The notes: a model not told the origin generated them from the sequence alone. A DNA stretch of 64,000 nt from an uncultured Lachnospiraceae bacterium (GCA_947576945.1 CANPTH010000013.1:1-64000), one strand, 5' to 3'. Shown: positions 25,787 through 35,722, counted from the first letter of the stretch. Program-made: numbers and translations.

Positions 25787-28120
25787 TTATTTCATTTCCA
25801 GATTCTGTACTTCCTGCTGCCATGACAGATAAGGCGTCATGTCGGTCGGAAGCGTATCTCTGTTCACGCGCTCGGTAGAGAGCATTACGCACTCGGAACG
25901 CTGATATACAGGAAGCTCTACGCCCCAGTCCATGATGATTTCCATCGCTGCTTTGTACAGGCCCTTACGATACGTCTGGTCTGTGGACAGACGTGCTGCC
26001 TCGATCATCTCATCCAGCTCTGCATCATTGATCTGATAGTAGTTGGTAGAACCGTCGCTGTGGTACAGCTGGAACATATCCGGGTCAGTACCTGCCTGCC
26101 ATGCCGCACACCACATATCCGCTACACCTGTCTGGTAAGAAGCATACAGGTCACTTGCATTCGCAAGGTCATTAACTGTCAGTGTGAGACCGATGGTAGC
26201 CAGAGCATCGCTGGCATTCTTCAGGATCAGGAAAGTAGGATGGTCACCTGCGCCGCCTGCGCCGATGTTTACCACATACTCCATCTTCGCGCCTGCGGGT
26301 GCTGCCGTAACCTTACCGTCTGCTACAGTATAACCTGCTGCCTCCAGATAGCCAAGCGCTGCTTCCAGAGCTGCCGCATATCTGTCTTCTGTAGACATGC
26401 CATCCGTATAAATCGGATTGCCTTCCACGTCTACGGAGTAAGCCAGCTGATAACCGTCGTCTGTAACCTGAGGCGCTGCCCAGGATGTATTGGAGATCGG
26501 ATAGTTGATCACGGATGCCGTATTGCCATAGTAGGAATCGATACCCTCATCACGGTAAGCGGAGATCACGGTCGCGATCGCTTTACGCAGGTTGCGGGAC
26601 TCCTCAGAAGAACCGTCCTGGCCAACCTTCACGTTGTTCGCCGCAAGACCTACATAACCGTAACCGCGGTAGTCGATCAGACGGGTAGTGATCACATCGC
26701 CGTCCAGATCTGCATTGCCGCCGTTAAGATCAGCAACCTGGTTTGCCACGTCTGTGGAATAGCTGGGATCTGTGATATCCATCGTACCTGCCGTGATACC
26801 TGTTACCTTATCTGCCTCTGCAGACTCCATGAAGTTCAGGTGCGGAATCTTCGGTGCGCCCTTGAAGTAATCCGGGTTTGCATCCATGTAAACAACACCG
26901 TTGGAGTAATCCTTGAAGATGTACGGGCCTGCGCCTAACGGCTTGCCGGTCTTCGCCTTCACGCCGGACAGGTCACCCTTCGGGAAACCGAAACTGTTGT
27001 TCTCATAATCATACAGGCTCTCGTCACCATAGTAGTGCATCGGTGAGATCGGAATCTGCAGCTGATAGATCATAGTTGCATCAACCTTATCCGCTACCAC
27101 ACGCATGGAATAATCACCCGTACGCTGGATACCGGAAACGTTCGGAGCAGACTCGCCGGTCTCAACACCAACCTGGTAAGCCGCGTCAAGCAGGCTCCAG
27201 ATCGTAACGCCGTCTGCTGCTTCTGTCTCGGACAGTACATCGTAATCGCCTTCATATTTTGCTAACATAGCGTCGAAGAAATCCTGAACGGTAGCGCCTT
27301 CCGGCAGTCCCTCGAATCCCCAGTTGGGCGCGATCACTTCTACCGGATCACCTTCTGCAGCCGCACCCTGTGCAATGCAGTAATCCAGAATCGCCTGTGC
27401 GAAGCCCTGCTGCGCTGCCGGGAAATCTGTCTCCCAGAATGCCTTCTGGGTCGCTTCATCCCAGTTGGTGAAATCCGTGTTGTCTGCGCCTGCCTTTACC
27501 AACAGGCTGTAGAGCGGTTCCATACCGCTGCGGTATGCCTCGATACCCTCGATCGCTGTGGAGTAAAGAGTCGCGTTACCGTCATAAGTAGGATCCAGAT
27601 ACACATACATACCGAAGATAACGTCGTCGATATCTGCGGTCGTGCCGTCTGTGAACTTGATGTCGTCGCGAATCGTCATATCATAGAAAACAGTGCCGTC
27701 TTCGTTCTCTGTGATCTCGATATTGGACGCCGTATAATAAGTATAGTCTGTTCCGTTGTAGGAACGGGTCTCTCCTTCGATACCGTTCAGGATCGGGTTA
27801 CCCACGCGGTCAACTTCCAGCGTGTAAACATGAACCATCTCGTCGATCATCCTATCATTGGCTGCCAGAGAGAAATACGGAGAGAACTTACCCTCCAGAC
27901 CCTGCTCTACGCTGGCTACCAGTGTATCATTGGCAGGAGCTGCCGCAGAATCAGTTTCCTCTGTCTCGGAAGCGTCACTCTCTTCCGGCGCTGCCGTCTC
28001 TTCCCCGCTGCTCTCAGCAGGCGCTTCATCAGTTGCCGGAGCGTCGCTTCCGCCGCCGCAGGCAGTCAATGAAAGTACCATCGCTGCAGAAAGCAGCAAG
28101 GCTACATGTTTCTTCTTCAT
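25787..28120 (-). CDS. oppA: Oligopeptide-binding lipoprotein (OppA-like)
   Basis: Family 5 extracellular solute-binding protein, 777 aa, longer than usual (about 540-620). Lipoprotein signal peptide with lipobox LTAC (18-21; Cys21 lipidated), then a low-complexity acidic Ala/Glu/Ser linker (25-65). The binding fold follows, with SBP_bac_5 motifs such as [13 protein letters not shown] and [13 protein letters not shown]. It captures peptides outside the cell and hands them to OppBC. First gene of the operon, with a good promoter at 28167-28195. Confidence 0.93.
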   Translation of the reverse strand: MKKKHVALLLSAAMVLSLTACGGGSDAPATDEAPAESSGEETAAPEESDASETEETDSAAAPANDTLVASVEQGLEGKFSPYFSLAANDRMIDEMVHVYTLEVDRVGNPILNGIEGETRSYNGTDYTYYTASNIEITENEDGTVFYDMTIRDDIKFTDGTTADIDDVIFGMYVYLDPTYDGNATLYSTAIEGIEAYRSGMEPLYSLLVKAGADNTDFTNWDEATQKAFWETDFPAAQQGFAQAILDYCIAQGAAAEGDPVEVIAPNWGFEGLPEGATVQDFFDAMLAKYEGDYDVLSETEAADGVTIWSLLDAAYQVGVETGESAPNVSGIQRTGDYSMRVVADKVDATMIYQLQIPISPMHYYGDESLYDYENNSFGFPKGDLSGVKAKTGKPLGAGPYIFKDYSNGVVYMDANPDYFKGAPKIPHLNFMESAEADKVTGITAGTMDITDPSYSTDVANQVADLNGGNADLDGDVITTRLIDYRGYGYVGLAANNVKVGQDGSSEESRNLRKAIATVISAYRDEGIDSYYGNTASVINYPISNTSWAAPQVTDDGYQLAYSVDVEGNPIYTDGMSTEDRYAAALEAALGYLEAAGYTVADGKVTAAPAGAKMEYVVNIGAGGAGDHPTFLILKNASDALATIGLTLTVNDLANASDLYASYQTGVADMWCAAWQAGTDPDMFQLYHSDGSTNYYQINDAELDEMIEAARLSTDQTYRKGLYKAAMEIIMDWGVELPVYQRSECVMLSTERVNRDTLPTDMTPYLSWQQEVQNLEMK

Positions 28121-28166
28121 TGAAAAAACCTCCCTTTCTTAAGTGCTTCTTATTTTTTCCTTATAT

Positions 28167-28195
28167 ATTTTACATAAGATTATCTTTCTCGTCAA
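28167..28195 (-). promoter_or_regulatory. Promoter of the opp operon
   Basis: Minus-strand TTGACG (28190-28195), 17-nt spacer, TAAAAT (28167-28172), about 47 nt before the oppA start. Confidence 0.65.
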
Positions 28196-28242
28196 ATAAA
28201 AAGTGAGAAATTCCATAAATTCTCTGGATTTTGGTGCATTTT

Positions 28243-28797
28243 TCAGGATTTCCAGAGGTCAGCCACCCTGCACCGCCCTGCCATGACGGACGCCGCGATC
28301 TGTACTGCACTGCAGATGAGGCACACCACCGACCCTTCTCCACTGCCGTCCCGCAGGAGAAAAACAAGCAGCCCGGCGGCCGTCAGCGCCGCCCCCGTAA
28401 GGGGTAACAGGGTACGAAAAGCATAGCGGGCCACGCTGCGTTCGTAAATATAGTCCCGCAGCGGGTTGCCGCCAAACGTCATGCTCCCCAGCGTATAGGT
28501 GAGCGCGATATCCGAAATAAGCCAAAGCATATAGGGCAGGATCACATAGAAAGTATTCTGCAGCCCCGCCGTCGTCACGAAACCGGGAAGGATGACCGAC
28601 AGAAGCATCCCTGCCTGCAGCGCCCAGAGTTTTACAAGCATCCGGCGCCGCAAAGCAGGATCGGCATGCCACATCTTCCCGGTATAGACATAGGCGCCGT
28701 CCGCATTTTTCACAAAATCACGGAGATAACTTCTTCTGTTCTTCTTAGGACTGTCTTTATCGTCCTGTTTCCTGTCCTGTCTTTCCAGCTGCGTCAT
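28243..28797 (-). CDS. Four-helix membrane protein of unknown function
   Basis: 184 aa. A basic, charged N-terminal 50 residues (MTQLERQDRKQDDKD...) lead to four predicted helices (about 56-76, 80-103, 128-150 and 158-175). No domain recognised. Start 28797 is supported by GGAG 11 nt upstream. That stretch is itself the second unit of a 37-bp direct repeat. Follows the oligoendopeptidase gene on the same strand with a 54-bp gap, so likely cotranscribed. Confidence 0.6.
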   Translation of the reverse strand: MTQLERQDRKQDDKDSPKKNRRSYLRDFVKNADGAYVYTGKMWHADPALRRRMLVKLWALQAGMLLSVILPGFVTTAGLQNTFYVILPYMLWLISDIALTYTLGSMTFGGNPLRDYIYERSVARYAFRTLLPLTGAALTAAGLLVFLLRDGSGEGSVVCLICSAVQIAASVMAGRCRVADLWKS

Positions 28798-28841
28798 TCA
28801 TCGGTCTCCTGTCCTGTCTTTCCGGCCGCGTCATTCATCGG
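28767..28841. repeat. 37-bp tandem duplication at a gene start
   Basis: The stretch containing TCCTGTCCTGTCTTTCC and GCGTCATTCATCGGTC occurs twice, period 37 bp, with two differences. It covers the ribosome binding site and ATG of the 184-aa gene, so a second ATG in another frame lies 37 bp upstream. Confidence 0.9.
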
Positions 28842-28851
28842 TCTCTTCACC

Positions 28852-30555
28852 TTATGCCAATCCTTCCAGATCATACTCTTCCAGCCACCTGCGTGCGGCT
28901 GCGCATACTTCCTTCAGGCACTTGTCGCCGAAAGGATTGTCCAGTCCGGCATTCTTAAGCAGTTCGGTAAATACGGCGCTGCCGCCCTGCTTCGTGTATG
29001 CCATATAGTTTTCCCATGCCGCCTGCGGGTCTTTCTGGATCCTTGCCCAGAACTGCAGAGCCACCGTCTGCGCCAGACAGTAGTCAATATAATAGAAGGG
29101 ACGGTCATAAATATGATGCTGTCTCTGCCAGCCTTCCCCGTCGGCATAGAACGGAATATCCCCATCCAGACGCATCCAGGGCATATAAATCCCCAGCAGC
29201 TCTTTCCAGACAGCGTGGCGCTGTGCCGGCGTCAGATCCGGCTTCTCGAATACTCTGTGCTGGAAATGATCTACCATGGTACCATACGGAATGAACGTCA
29301 GCGCATCGGACAGGTGGGAGTAATAGAACTTACGGGTATCCGCACCGAAGAAGCCCTCCGCCCATTTCCAGGCAAAGAATTCCATGGACATGGAATGTAC
29401 CTCGCACGCCTCCAGCGACGGCCACACCGATGCCAAAGGCACACGGTCTCTGTTCATCCATGCCGCAAAAGCATGTCCTGCCTCGTGGGTCACCACCTCC
29501 ACGTCATGCTGCGTTCCGTTGAAGTTTGCGAAGATAAAAGGCACCTCGTAATCGGGAATGCTGGTGCAGAAGCCGCCGCCCGCCTTGCCTTCCGTGGACA
29601 GCACGTCAAGCAGCTGTCTGTCCAGCATCATGCGGAAGAACTCGCTTGTCTCGGGGCTTAATTCATCATAGAACTTCCGGCCCTGCGCCAGAATATCGTC
29701 CGGCGTCCCTACAGGTCTCGCATTGCCGGAACGGAATGCCAGCGCGTTGTCTGCAAAGCTCATAGGGTATTCCTTACCCAGACGCTTCGCCTGCTCCTTA
29801 TAAATCTCCGTCGCCACCGGCACCAGATATTTCACCACGGCAGCACGGAACTTCTCCACGTCTTCCTTCGTATAGCAGTTGCGCATCATCCGGTAGTAAC
29901 CAAGCTGCATATAGCCATCGTAGCCCAGCTTGCGTCCCATCTTATCCCGCAGATGCACAAGCTCGTCATACAGACGGTCAAGATCCGCCTGATGATCCTT
30001 GTACCACTGTCCCTCCGCCTTCCATGCGGCCAGACGGCGTGCGTCATCCGGATCGGACTTAAAAGGCGTGATCTGGGAAAGGGTGTAAGTGCCATCCTCA
30101 AAAGGAATCTGCGCCGAAGCCAGCAGCTTATTGTACTCCTGCTTCAGATCGTTCTCCTGCTGCAGTTCCTGAATGATTTCCGGGGAAAAGGTCTTAAGCT
30201 CCATCTCCGTATTCAGGAACATCATGTTGCCGTATTCCGTCTCAAATTCCGGCCGGAACGGACTTTCCAGCATTGCCAGGTTCCATGCCTGGAAATCCTC
30301 TTCCATCTCCGGCATGGCGCTGCTCCAGAATTTCACTTCCTCATCGTAGAACGTATCCCTGGTATCAATGTCATGCCGGATATGAGCAAGCGTAGCCTGC
30401 GTCTCGATACTTTTTCCCAGTTTTTCCTTCGCCAGAAAAACTTCTTTCGCCGCAGCATAGTCTGCCGCTTCCTTCAGGCGCTTCGTCAGCGCCGCCAGCT
30501 GTGTCCTCAGTTCCTGTACATCCGGACGGGTGTAAAGCATTTCAGAAAATTTCAT
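28852..30555 (-). CDS. M3 family oligoendopeptidase
   Basis: Cytosolic zinc endopeptidase for short peptides, 567 aa, related to PepF. The zinc site HEAGH is at 357-361 with the third ligand region following (EACEVHSMSMEFF, about 382-394). Start 30555 is chosen over 30582 because AAAGGAGG lies 11 nt before it. Its place just upstream of the oligopeptide importer operon fits use of imported peptides. Promoter at 30651-30679. Confidence 0.92.
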   Translation of the reverse strand: MKFSEMLYTRPDVQELRTQLAALTKRLKEAADYAAAKEVFLAKEKLGKSIETQATLAHIRHDIDTRDTFYDEEVKFWSSAMPEMEEDFQAWNLAMLESPFRPEFETEYGNMMFLNTEMELKTFSPEIIQELQQENDLKQEYNKLLASAQIPFEDGTYTLSQITPFKSDPDDARRLAAWKAEGQWYKDHQADLDRLYDELVHLRDKMGRKLGYDGYMQLGYYRMMRNCYTKEDVEKFRAAVVKYLVPVATEIYKEQAKRLGKEYPMSFADNALAFRSGNARPVGTPDDILAQGRKFYDELSPETSEFFRMMLDRQLLDVLSTEGKAGGGFCTSIPDYEVPFIFANFNGTQHDVEVVTHEAGHAFAAWMNRDRVPLASVWPSLEACEVHSMSMEFFAWKWAEGFFGADTRKFYYSHLSDALTFIPYGTMVDHFQHRVFEKPDLTPAQRHAVWKELLGIYMPWMRLDGDIPFYADGEGWQRQHHIYDRPFYYIDYCLAQTVALQFWARIQKDPQAAWENYMAYTKQGGSAVFTELLKNAGLDNPFGDKCLKEVCAAARRWLEEYDLEGLA

Positions 30556-30650
30556 GATCTTGTTGTCCTCCTTTATGATCACATGGCCTGTGATATCTTT
30601 AATTTTTACCGAAAAACAATATCTTCTACCGTTAGCAGGTAACAGGCACT

Positions 30651-30679
30651 ATTATACCACATCCGGAATAAATTCCCAA
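30651..30679 (-). promoter_or_regulatory. Promoter of the oligoendopeptidase gene
   Basis: Minus-strand TTGGGA (30674-30679), 17-nt spacer, perfect TATAAT (30651-30656). Confidence 0.6.
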
Positions 30680-30741
30680 TTAAAATTATAAATAAAAAAT
30701 ATTATGACCTATCGTTCCGGAACACATCGATAATTTTTTTA

Positions 30742-31791
30742 TCATTCCGGTTTCCCCTGCAGTTCGGCCAGCAGCCTTTCATATTCTGCATTTCCTCTGA
30801 CAAAGGCAAACTCCTCACCATTTACCAGCTCATTGCAGATGGTATCCAACAATCTTTTCGAGAAAGCTGCGTTCGTCCTGCCGTCCAGGTTCCGATAAAG
30901 CGGACTTTCCTCCGGCTTCCAGCTTTCTTTCATGACCGGCAGCATTTTTGCCAGGACAGCCAGACACCTGCCGCTGTCCTTCTGTGCTACGGCAAGCTGC
31001 AGCTGCGCGGTACAGGCGATCCATTTTGTAAGATGGAACTGTTCGGACAGTTTCTCATACAGACCGGCATAAAATGCCGCATCCTCTTCCCGCTCCTCCC
31101 GCAGGGCAATCTCCATCATGTTCATCAAAGCCGTCTGTATCTGACTGACTCCGCCCAACACTCTGTGTTCCCACAGTTTCTTCGCTTCCTCATGCTTCCC
31201 CTGCCAGGTGTAAAGAGCCGCCAGCTGTTCTTCCCGGTTTATTTGGGAGAAGGGCAGGCCTTTGATCAACTCTTCCGCCCTGGCGTAATCTCCCCTGTTT
31301 CGATTGTAGGGAATCAACATTCCAATCGCAGTATCTCTGATCTCGGCCGTCTCACTCTTCGACAGACGCAGATAAAACTCCTCCAGCACATCCTTGTACC
31401 GTTTCTGCTGCGGCACATCATATAAAAACAACGCCCCCTCCAGATAGAATGAAACCTGGTAGAGCAGGTTATCACAGGTAGGATATTCATGTATCTTATC
31501 CAGCGCCATTTGAAATGCAGTCTCATACCCCTGCTCCTGCGCCGTTTTGTCAACCTCGTTCACAAAGCTCTCAATCTCTATATCAGTCAAATCTTCCTGA
31601 AAAGACAGCAGCGTGTTGACATCTGTTTTGAGCAGCCTGGCCAATGCCGGCAGCAGTGTTATGTCCGGATACGTGACACCCTTTTCCCATTTGTGGACCG
31701 CAGGAGCAGATACCCCTAAATACGCCGCCATCTGTTCCTGCGTCATGGACAGTTCTTTTCGCTTTTCGTGGATAAACCTGTTGATCTTCAT
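30742..31791 (-). CDS. XRE-family regulator with a helical repeat sensor region
   Basis: 349 aa. The N-terminal HTH_XRE domain (5-60: MTQEQMAAYLGVSAPAVHKWEKG) is followed by about 280 helical residues of the TPR-like kind often found in quorum- or peptide-responsive regulators. Start 31791 follows GAGAGGTG; the open frame continues 207 nt further upstream, but that part has no similarity to the family. No adjacent target gene is evident, so its regulon is unknown. Confidence 0.8.
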   Translation of the reverse strand: MKINRFIHEKRKELSMTQEQMAAYLGVSAPAVHKWEKGVTYPDITLLPALARLLKTDVNTLLSFQEDLTDIEIESFVNEVDKTAQEQGYETAFQMALDKIHEYPTCDNLLYQVSFYLEGALFLYDVPQQKRYKDVLEEFYLRLSKSETAEIRDTAIGMLIPYNRNRGDYARAEELIKGLPFSQINREEQLAALYTWQGKHEEAKKLWEHRVLGGVSQIQTALMNMMEIALREEREEDAAFYAGLYEKLSEQFHLTKWIACTAQLQLAVAQKDSGRCLAVLAKMLPVMKESWKPEESPLYRNLDGRTNAAFSKRLLDTICNELVNGEEFAFVRGNAEYERLLAELQGKPE

Positions 31792-32222
31792 ACCGCACCT
31801 CTCTTTCCTGAACATCCATATCCCGTACCATCTTACCATCATAAATAGAAGTGGATGTTTAGAAACATCTGCACACATGCATTCATACAGACAAGCCGCA
31901 TGAATGCATGGCGCAGTCACGAACAGCGCAGCAAGTGCGCAGTTCTGATTTCCAGTTACTTCTGGTCTCATCATAACAAAGCAGGTCAGACGGCACAATG
32001 GCGCAGCTGTTAAATTATCAGTAACAAAAGTTTCCCGAAAGTTAAAATCTTCCCATAAACCAGTATTTCACCAAACAGGCATTCCATAGGCTGAATACAA
32101 TAAGGGAACCAGGCGGACGAACGCTGCGTGCCGCATGATTCCCTTTATTTTTTGTTTTCTGTTTGCATGTGATTTTCCTGCACATTGTTAAGCGGGTATT
32201 AGCAGGCGCCGGCGAACGCTTC
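31792..32222. other. Intergenic region between the XRE gene and the 140-aa orphan
   Basis: About 430 bp. It holds the branched hairpin at 32102-32152. The rest shows no gene; open frames there have no recognisable start sites. Confidence 0.6.
32102..32152 (+). terminator. Branched hairpin with a plus-strand U tract
   Basis: Nested stems AAGGGAA/TTCCCTT, GCGG/CCGC and ACGC/GCGT, followed on the plus strand by TATTTTTTG. As a plus-strand terminator it has no upstream gene. On the minus strand it lies 70 bp after the 140-aa gene, where the tail is weak (TTATTG). Confidence 0.5.
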
Positions 32223-32645
32223 TTACAACGTCCAGTCTCCAAACACACTGTTCCCGTAAAATGACGATACCGAATTCCCGAAACCAAGCCCTCCGATCAG
32301 GTTCTGCATCATGTAGTTCTGCAGAATGTTCTGTCCCGTCAAAGTCCGGTAGCCATTTCGCATACTTCCCGCAGCACGGTCTCCGGTATAGTACTCTTTC
32401 ACTTTATTAATGACCGTCTTCTCCCATTCCGGGTCGGTCTCCATCTTCGCAAAGGCTTCCCGGATAATGACGTCGTCCACCGTGGTGTATGCTGGATTCA
32501 CCACAGCCGCCTGCCGCTCCACCGCTTTCTTCATCGTCGTGGCATAATCGGCATACCGTTCCGTGTTCTTTCTTCGCATCGCACTGCCGGTCTTCACACT
32601 GTGATCCGAGACAGCCCTGCCTATGCCAAGATCATTGATATACAT
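32223..32645 (-). CDS. Orphan protein of unknown function (140 aa)
   Basis: 140 aa, soluble. The N-terminus MYINDLGIGRAV, a helical middle part (charged, 35-100) and a Gly/Asn/Ser-rich C-terminus (LIGGLGFGNSVSSFYGN) show no known domain. Preceded by GGGGAGAG. Similar short orphan proteins, often with an MYI- or MAVTEIG-type start, are common in Lachnospiraceae. A perfect 10-bp dyad at 32777-32809 lies upstream and could be an operator. Confidence 0.55.
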   Translation of the reverse strand: MYINDLGIGRAVSDHSVKTGSAMRRKNTERYADYATTMKKAVERQAAVVNPAYTTVDDVIIREAFAKMETDPEWEKTVINKVKEYYTGDRAAGSMRNGYRTLTGQNILQNYMMQNLIGGLGFGNSVSSFYGNSVFGDWTL

Positions 32646-32776
32646 ATCGCTCTCCCCTTTCTGTCAATGTCGGTTCTCTTACATTCTGCTTCTGTACCTT
32701 GCTTCGTCTCCTCATTATTCCTGCTTAAACTCTGTCCGAATACAAAACACAATGAAAGCGTTTGACATTTCCTGCC

Positions 32777-32809
32777 TTCAATTGACAAGGCAGTACACGG
32801 TCAATTGAA
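32777..32809. promoter_or_regulatory. Inverted repeat, possible operator
   Basis: Arms TTCAATTGAC and GTCAATTGAA (perfect 10 bp) separated by 13 nt, about 130 bp upstream of the 140-aa gene. The size fits a dimeric repressor site; the binding protein is unknown. Confidence 0.35.
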
Positions 32810-32921
32810 AGTATTTTCGGCCATTGTAACACAGAAGACGCCGTCTGCGGGCAAAATGTCACCAAACCCTGTGAAAATGTCATAAAAAGAGCAGCGATAA
32901 GACTACCACAGATTTCAGGCA

Positions 32922-33122
32922 CAAATTTCAGAAGCAGAATTTGAAGTAATGAAGATCGTATGGAAGCACGCGCCGATCAATACCAGTCAGATCACTAAGA
33001 TGCTGACCCAGACTACAGCCTTTTACGGCAAAACCGAGGCCAGGCGCATGGACGGTCAGGACAGCTCCTTCTCCTTCACCGAGTTGGACAGATATCTGAA
33101 TGTGCCGTCCGCAAACGGCTGA
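32922..33122 (+). pseudogene. BlaI/MecI-type repressor fragment
   Basis: The plus strand reads ISEAEFEVMKIVWKHAP, then INTSQITKMLTQTT: the winged-helix N-terminus of a BlaI-family repressor without its start codon. After about 32 residues the similarity stops and the frame runs into unrelated sequence, ending at a TGA (33120-33122). No promoter or ribosome binding site. A relic of a second BlaI gene, separate from the intact one at 37183. Confidence 0.6.
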
Positions 33123-33188
33123 ACCACGATCTGATCCGTAAAGGCCTGATCCGAATTGCGGTCGATCCAGACCACATCCACAGTAAAC

Positions 33189-33375
33189 TTACATCATGCT
33201 TAGCCCGTACAGATAGCGATCGGTCAGCTTCCGGCATGAATCGGACAACGGCTTTACCCTGTAATAATCCCGCAGACTGCCATGCATGACCGTCACCCTA
33301 TTTGTATAGATAAAATATCCCTTTTCCGTCAACCGCATTTCTTCCAGATCATGGGTGCCGTCTCCTTTTATCCTC
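33189..33375 (-). pseudogene. Fragment of a second lipoprotein-family gene
   Basis: The minus strand keeps a coding-like frame with LEEMRLTEKGYFIYTNRV and YYRVKPLSDSCRKLTDRY, ending in GLSMM and TAA. This parallels EPLAEECRQLNRSYVRSIGY of the intact neighbour, so it looks like a piece of a paralogue. It lies in the -1 frame relative to the end of that neighbour, and both its ends are missing. Confidence 0.45.
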
Positions 33376-34876
33376 GGTACGCCTCCTTCTGCAGACGCAT
33401 TTCTTCCGCCGCCGTCAGAATATTGTCCGGCTTCGCATTCTTCTCTGCATTCTCTCCCGCCGGCTCTTTCACAGCGGCTTTTGCATTTTCATCTTCTTTC
33501 TCTGTTCCCGCCGTTTTCTCATAGTGTTCCGCCCACTGTTCCTCCGTCAGCCTCTCCGTATACCATGTAATCTCCACATTGTTTTCTGATTGGAGCACCC
33601 GGTTGGAAACATACTGGAAGCTCCCGTCTTCCAATGGCCTGACGGTCACTTCATGGCAAAATGCCTGCTCCAGACACTTCTCCGCCCAGACAGCATTGAC
33701 AATAATCCGTAATGTTCCGTCCGGATTCCCCTCATAATCGACCACTTCTGGTTCGGGAATATCCGGCGTCGGAGCGAAATCAAACATGCCCCGCGTCCTG
33801 TACCGGTAGGTATCCATACTCTCATGGTATATCGTATATTGTCGTAACGTACCCGCATCTATCCGAAAAAAGCTCTGAAAAACAGCCTCAAATTCTGCCG
33901 CCGGTATCTCATAGCTTCTGCCTTCCTCAAACAATACTCCCGTCTGCTGCGCATTCCGGATCCGCAGGAACGCCTCATAGAGATCGTAAAAGTTAAGATC
34001 CCGATAATCTGACTCACTCCAGTCCGCAGTAAACAGGTTGTTCAACTCGTAACCGATACTCCGCACATAGCTCCGGTTCAGCTGCCGGCATTCTTCCGCC
34101 AGCGGTTCCACCCTGACTGCCGTATAACCGGAAGGACCGTCATAACCGGGCATATTGTACTCCCCGAAAAATAACCAGGCCCCGGAATACACCCATGTAC
34201 AGGCCGGATAACTCTGGCTGCTCACCAGTTCCCAATCCTCCTGCTGCAGAAAAAAGCTGCGCCGCACCGTCACCGCCCCCTCCGCCGTCGTAAACTCATA
34301 TCTTACAAAACTGATCGCAGACACTACGACCACAAGCTCCGCTTCCGCTTCTTCCCAGGCTTCCACCTGCCTGCAAAAACTCCTGATCTGATCCGGGCAG
34401 ACCATATTGATCTGGTTCTTCCCGTCAACCGCCGCATATCCTTTCCCGCCCAATCCTTCTACGATGCCGCGTATCTCTTCCAGACTGCCCGGTATCGTTT
34501 CTGCCCGGCCGCAGATCTCCTCATAAACCGCTTCTATGATCTTCGTATCATCCGGATCCGTTCCCTTTTGCACAATACCTTCTGAATCTTTTCCTGCTGA
34601 ACCTTTTCCCGCTGAATCTGTTGTTTCCGGCTCTGCATCGCCCTGTCCTGTATCATCTACCTCTGTAGAATCCTTCTCCTTTTCCGTAGAAGAATCCGCC
34701 CTGTTATCTTCCAGTGTTATCCCAGGATCAATTCTTCCCGAAAGGTTATCTCTGCATCCGGTTGTCAGGATCACCATGCTGCCAAGCAGGACCGTCATGC
34801 AAATCTTCCTGCGGTCTGCTATCCGGCCCTCCCTCCCCATCCATGATCTGTCTGCCTTTTTCTTCCATGCATTCAT
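33368..34876 (-). CDS. Surface lipoprotein of unknown function
   Basis: 502 aa. Signal peptide at 24-41 (KICMTVLLGSMVILTTGC) with a lipobox-like TTGC, then a long acidic, Ser/Thr/Gly linker (45-110) and a mixed alpha-beta domain (about 112-450). It resembles a Lachnospiraceae lipoprotein family that I recall as DUF6070, but I cannot confirm this here. The C-terminus is a charged low-complexity tail. Binding partner unknown. Confidence 0.7.
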   Translation of the reverse strand: MNAWKKKADRSWMGREGRIADRRKICMTVLLGSMVILTTGCRDNLSGRIDPGITLEDNRADSSTEKEKDSTEVDDTGQGDAEPETTDSAGKGSAGKDSEGIVQKGTDPDDTKIIEAVYEEICGRAETIPGSLEEIRGIVEGLGGKGYAAVDGKNQINMVCPDQIRSFCRQVEAWEEAEAELVVVVSAISFVRYEFTTAEGAVTVRRSFFLQQEDWELVSSQSYPACTWVYSGAWLFFGEYNMPGYDGPSGYTAVRVEPLAEECRQLNRSYVRSIGYELNNLFTADWSESDYRDLNFYDLYEAFLRIRNAQQTGVLFEEGRSYEIPAAEFEAVFQSFFRIDAGTLRQYTIYHESMDTYRYRTRGMFDFAPTPDIPEPEVVDYEGNPDGTLRIIVNAVWAEKCLEQAFCHEVTVRPLEDGSFQYVSNRVLQSENNVEITWYTERLTEEQWAEHYEKTAGTEKEDENAKAAVKEPAGENAEKNAKPDNILTAAEEMRLQKEAYRG

Positions 34877-35002
34877 ACTTTATCTGCCTTTCTTATCTTA
34901 ATCTTGTCCTGTCCTTTTCTCTCCTTTTTCTCACATAATGCTCCTTTAATTTTTTAAATTCTTTTAGGTCTCATTAACATTACCATCCTTACTGTTCTTA
35001 TT

Positions 35003-35022
35003 AATCTTACCAATGTAAGATT
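35003..35022. promoter_or_regulatory. Dyad, possible operator for the lipoprotein gene
   Basis: AATCTTAC / GTAAGATT around a 4-nt centre, 127 bp upstream of the lipoprotein start, with a third half-site nearby. The binding protein is unknown; the site differs from the BlaI operator at 37585. Confidence 0.35.
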
Positions 35023-35132
35023 TCATATCAAATATTACACAAGTAAGATTTAAAAGTCAAGCAGACTTTTCCTTCAGCACAAGTCCAATATCCATGCAAG
35101 CATGGCTACTTGACTCGTTGCTTCACGGGAAT

Positions 35133-35176
35133 AAAAAAGGTGCATGGACGCCTGATCATACATTCCATACACCTTT
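35133..35176 (-). terminator. Rho-independent terminator after the HAD remnant
   Basis: 13-bp stem AAAGGTGTATGGA / TCCATGCACCTTT (one G-U), followed on the minus strand by six T. Strong. Confidence 0.85.
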
Positions 35177-35288
35177 CAGAAACTATACAATTATCGACGC
35201 AGCTTTCCTTCTGCCGCTGTGCCATTTTGAAGCAATGCTTCTTCCTTCCCCTGTATTATCATGTACATTACTTTCACCATAGTACATC

Positions 35289-35720
35289 TTACATTAGCCG
35301 CAGCGCTTCAAACGCTTTGTACAGGCCGTCTTCCATCACAGGCGGGCACACCAGGTCGGCGATCTTCTGCAGGGAGGGGCTTCCGTTGGCCATACAGACG
35401 CCGGTTTCCGCAGCCTGCAGCATCTCCAGATCGTTCATGCTGTCTCCCACCGCAATGGTATCTGTCCGGGCAACACCCAGATATTCGCATAACCGTTCCA
35501 CAGCCTTTCCTTTATTGAAGGCTTTGCTGGCCAGTTCCCCATTGCCAATGCCGCAGGCGTCTTCGTCCTGAATACAGAAGTCGAATTCATCCTGCAGTGC
35601 CTGCATGGGTTTCTCCAGGCGCTCCGCCCCCCCCCCTGCTCATAAATGCCATCCCGTAGATGGGTTCTCCATCATATTCTGCCATCGGATGAATGTCCAG
35701 CCATGGGTTTTCAGAAAATC
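35289..35720 (-). pseudogene. Remnant of a Cof-type HAD phosphatase with a G10 tract
   Basis: The last 105 residues are clearly a HAD-IIB (Cof) C-terminus: KGKAVERLCEYLG, then AVGDSMNDLEML and MANGSPSLQKIAD. The preceding piece (AEYDGEPIYGMAF) lies in another frame, joined through a run of ten G on the coding strand (35627-35636). The N-terminal half with the nucleophile motif is missing. Not functional as a phosphatase; the homopolymer may be a decay mark or a slippage site. Confidence 0.75.
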
Positions 35721-35722
35721 GG

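Larger units (their letters stand above)
34877..35288. other. Intergenic region upstream of the lipoprotein gene
   Basis: About 410 bp. Contains a perfect 8-bp dyad AATCTTAC-CAAT-GTAAGATT (35003-35022), a further GTAAGATT-like half-site near 35041, and the terminator at 35133-35176. No gene seen. Confidence 0.6.
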
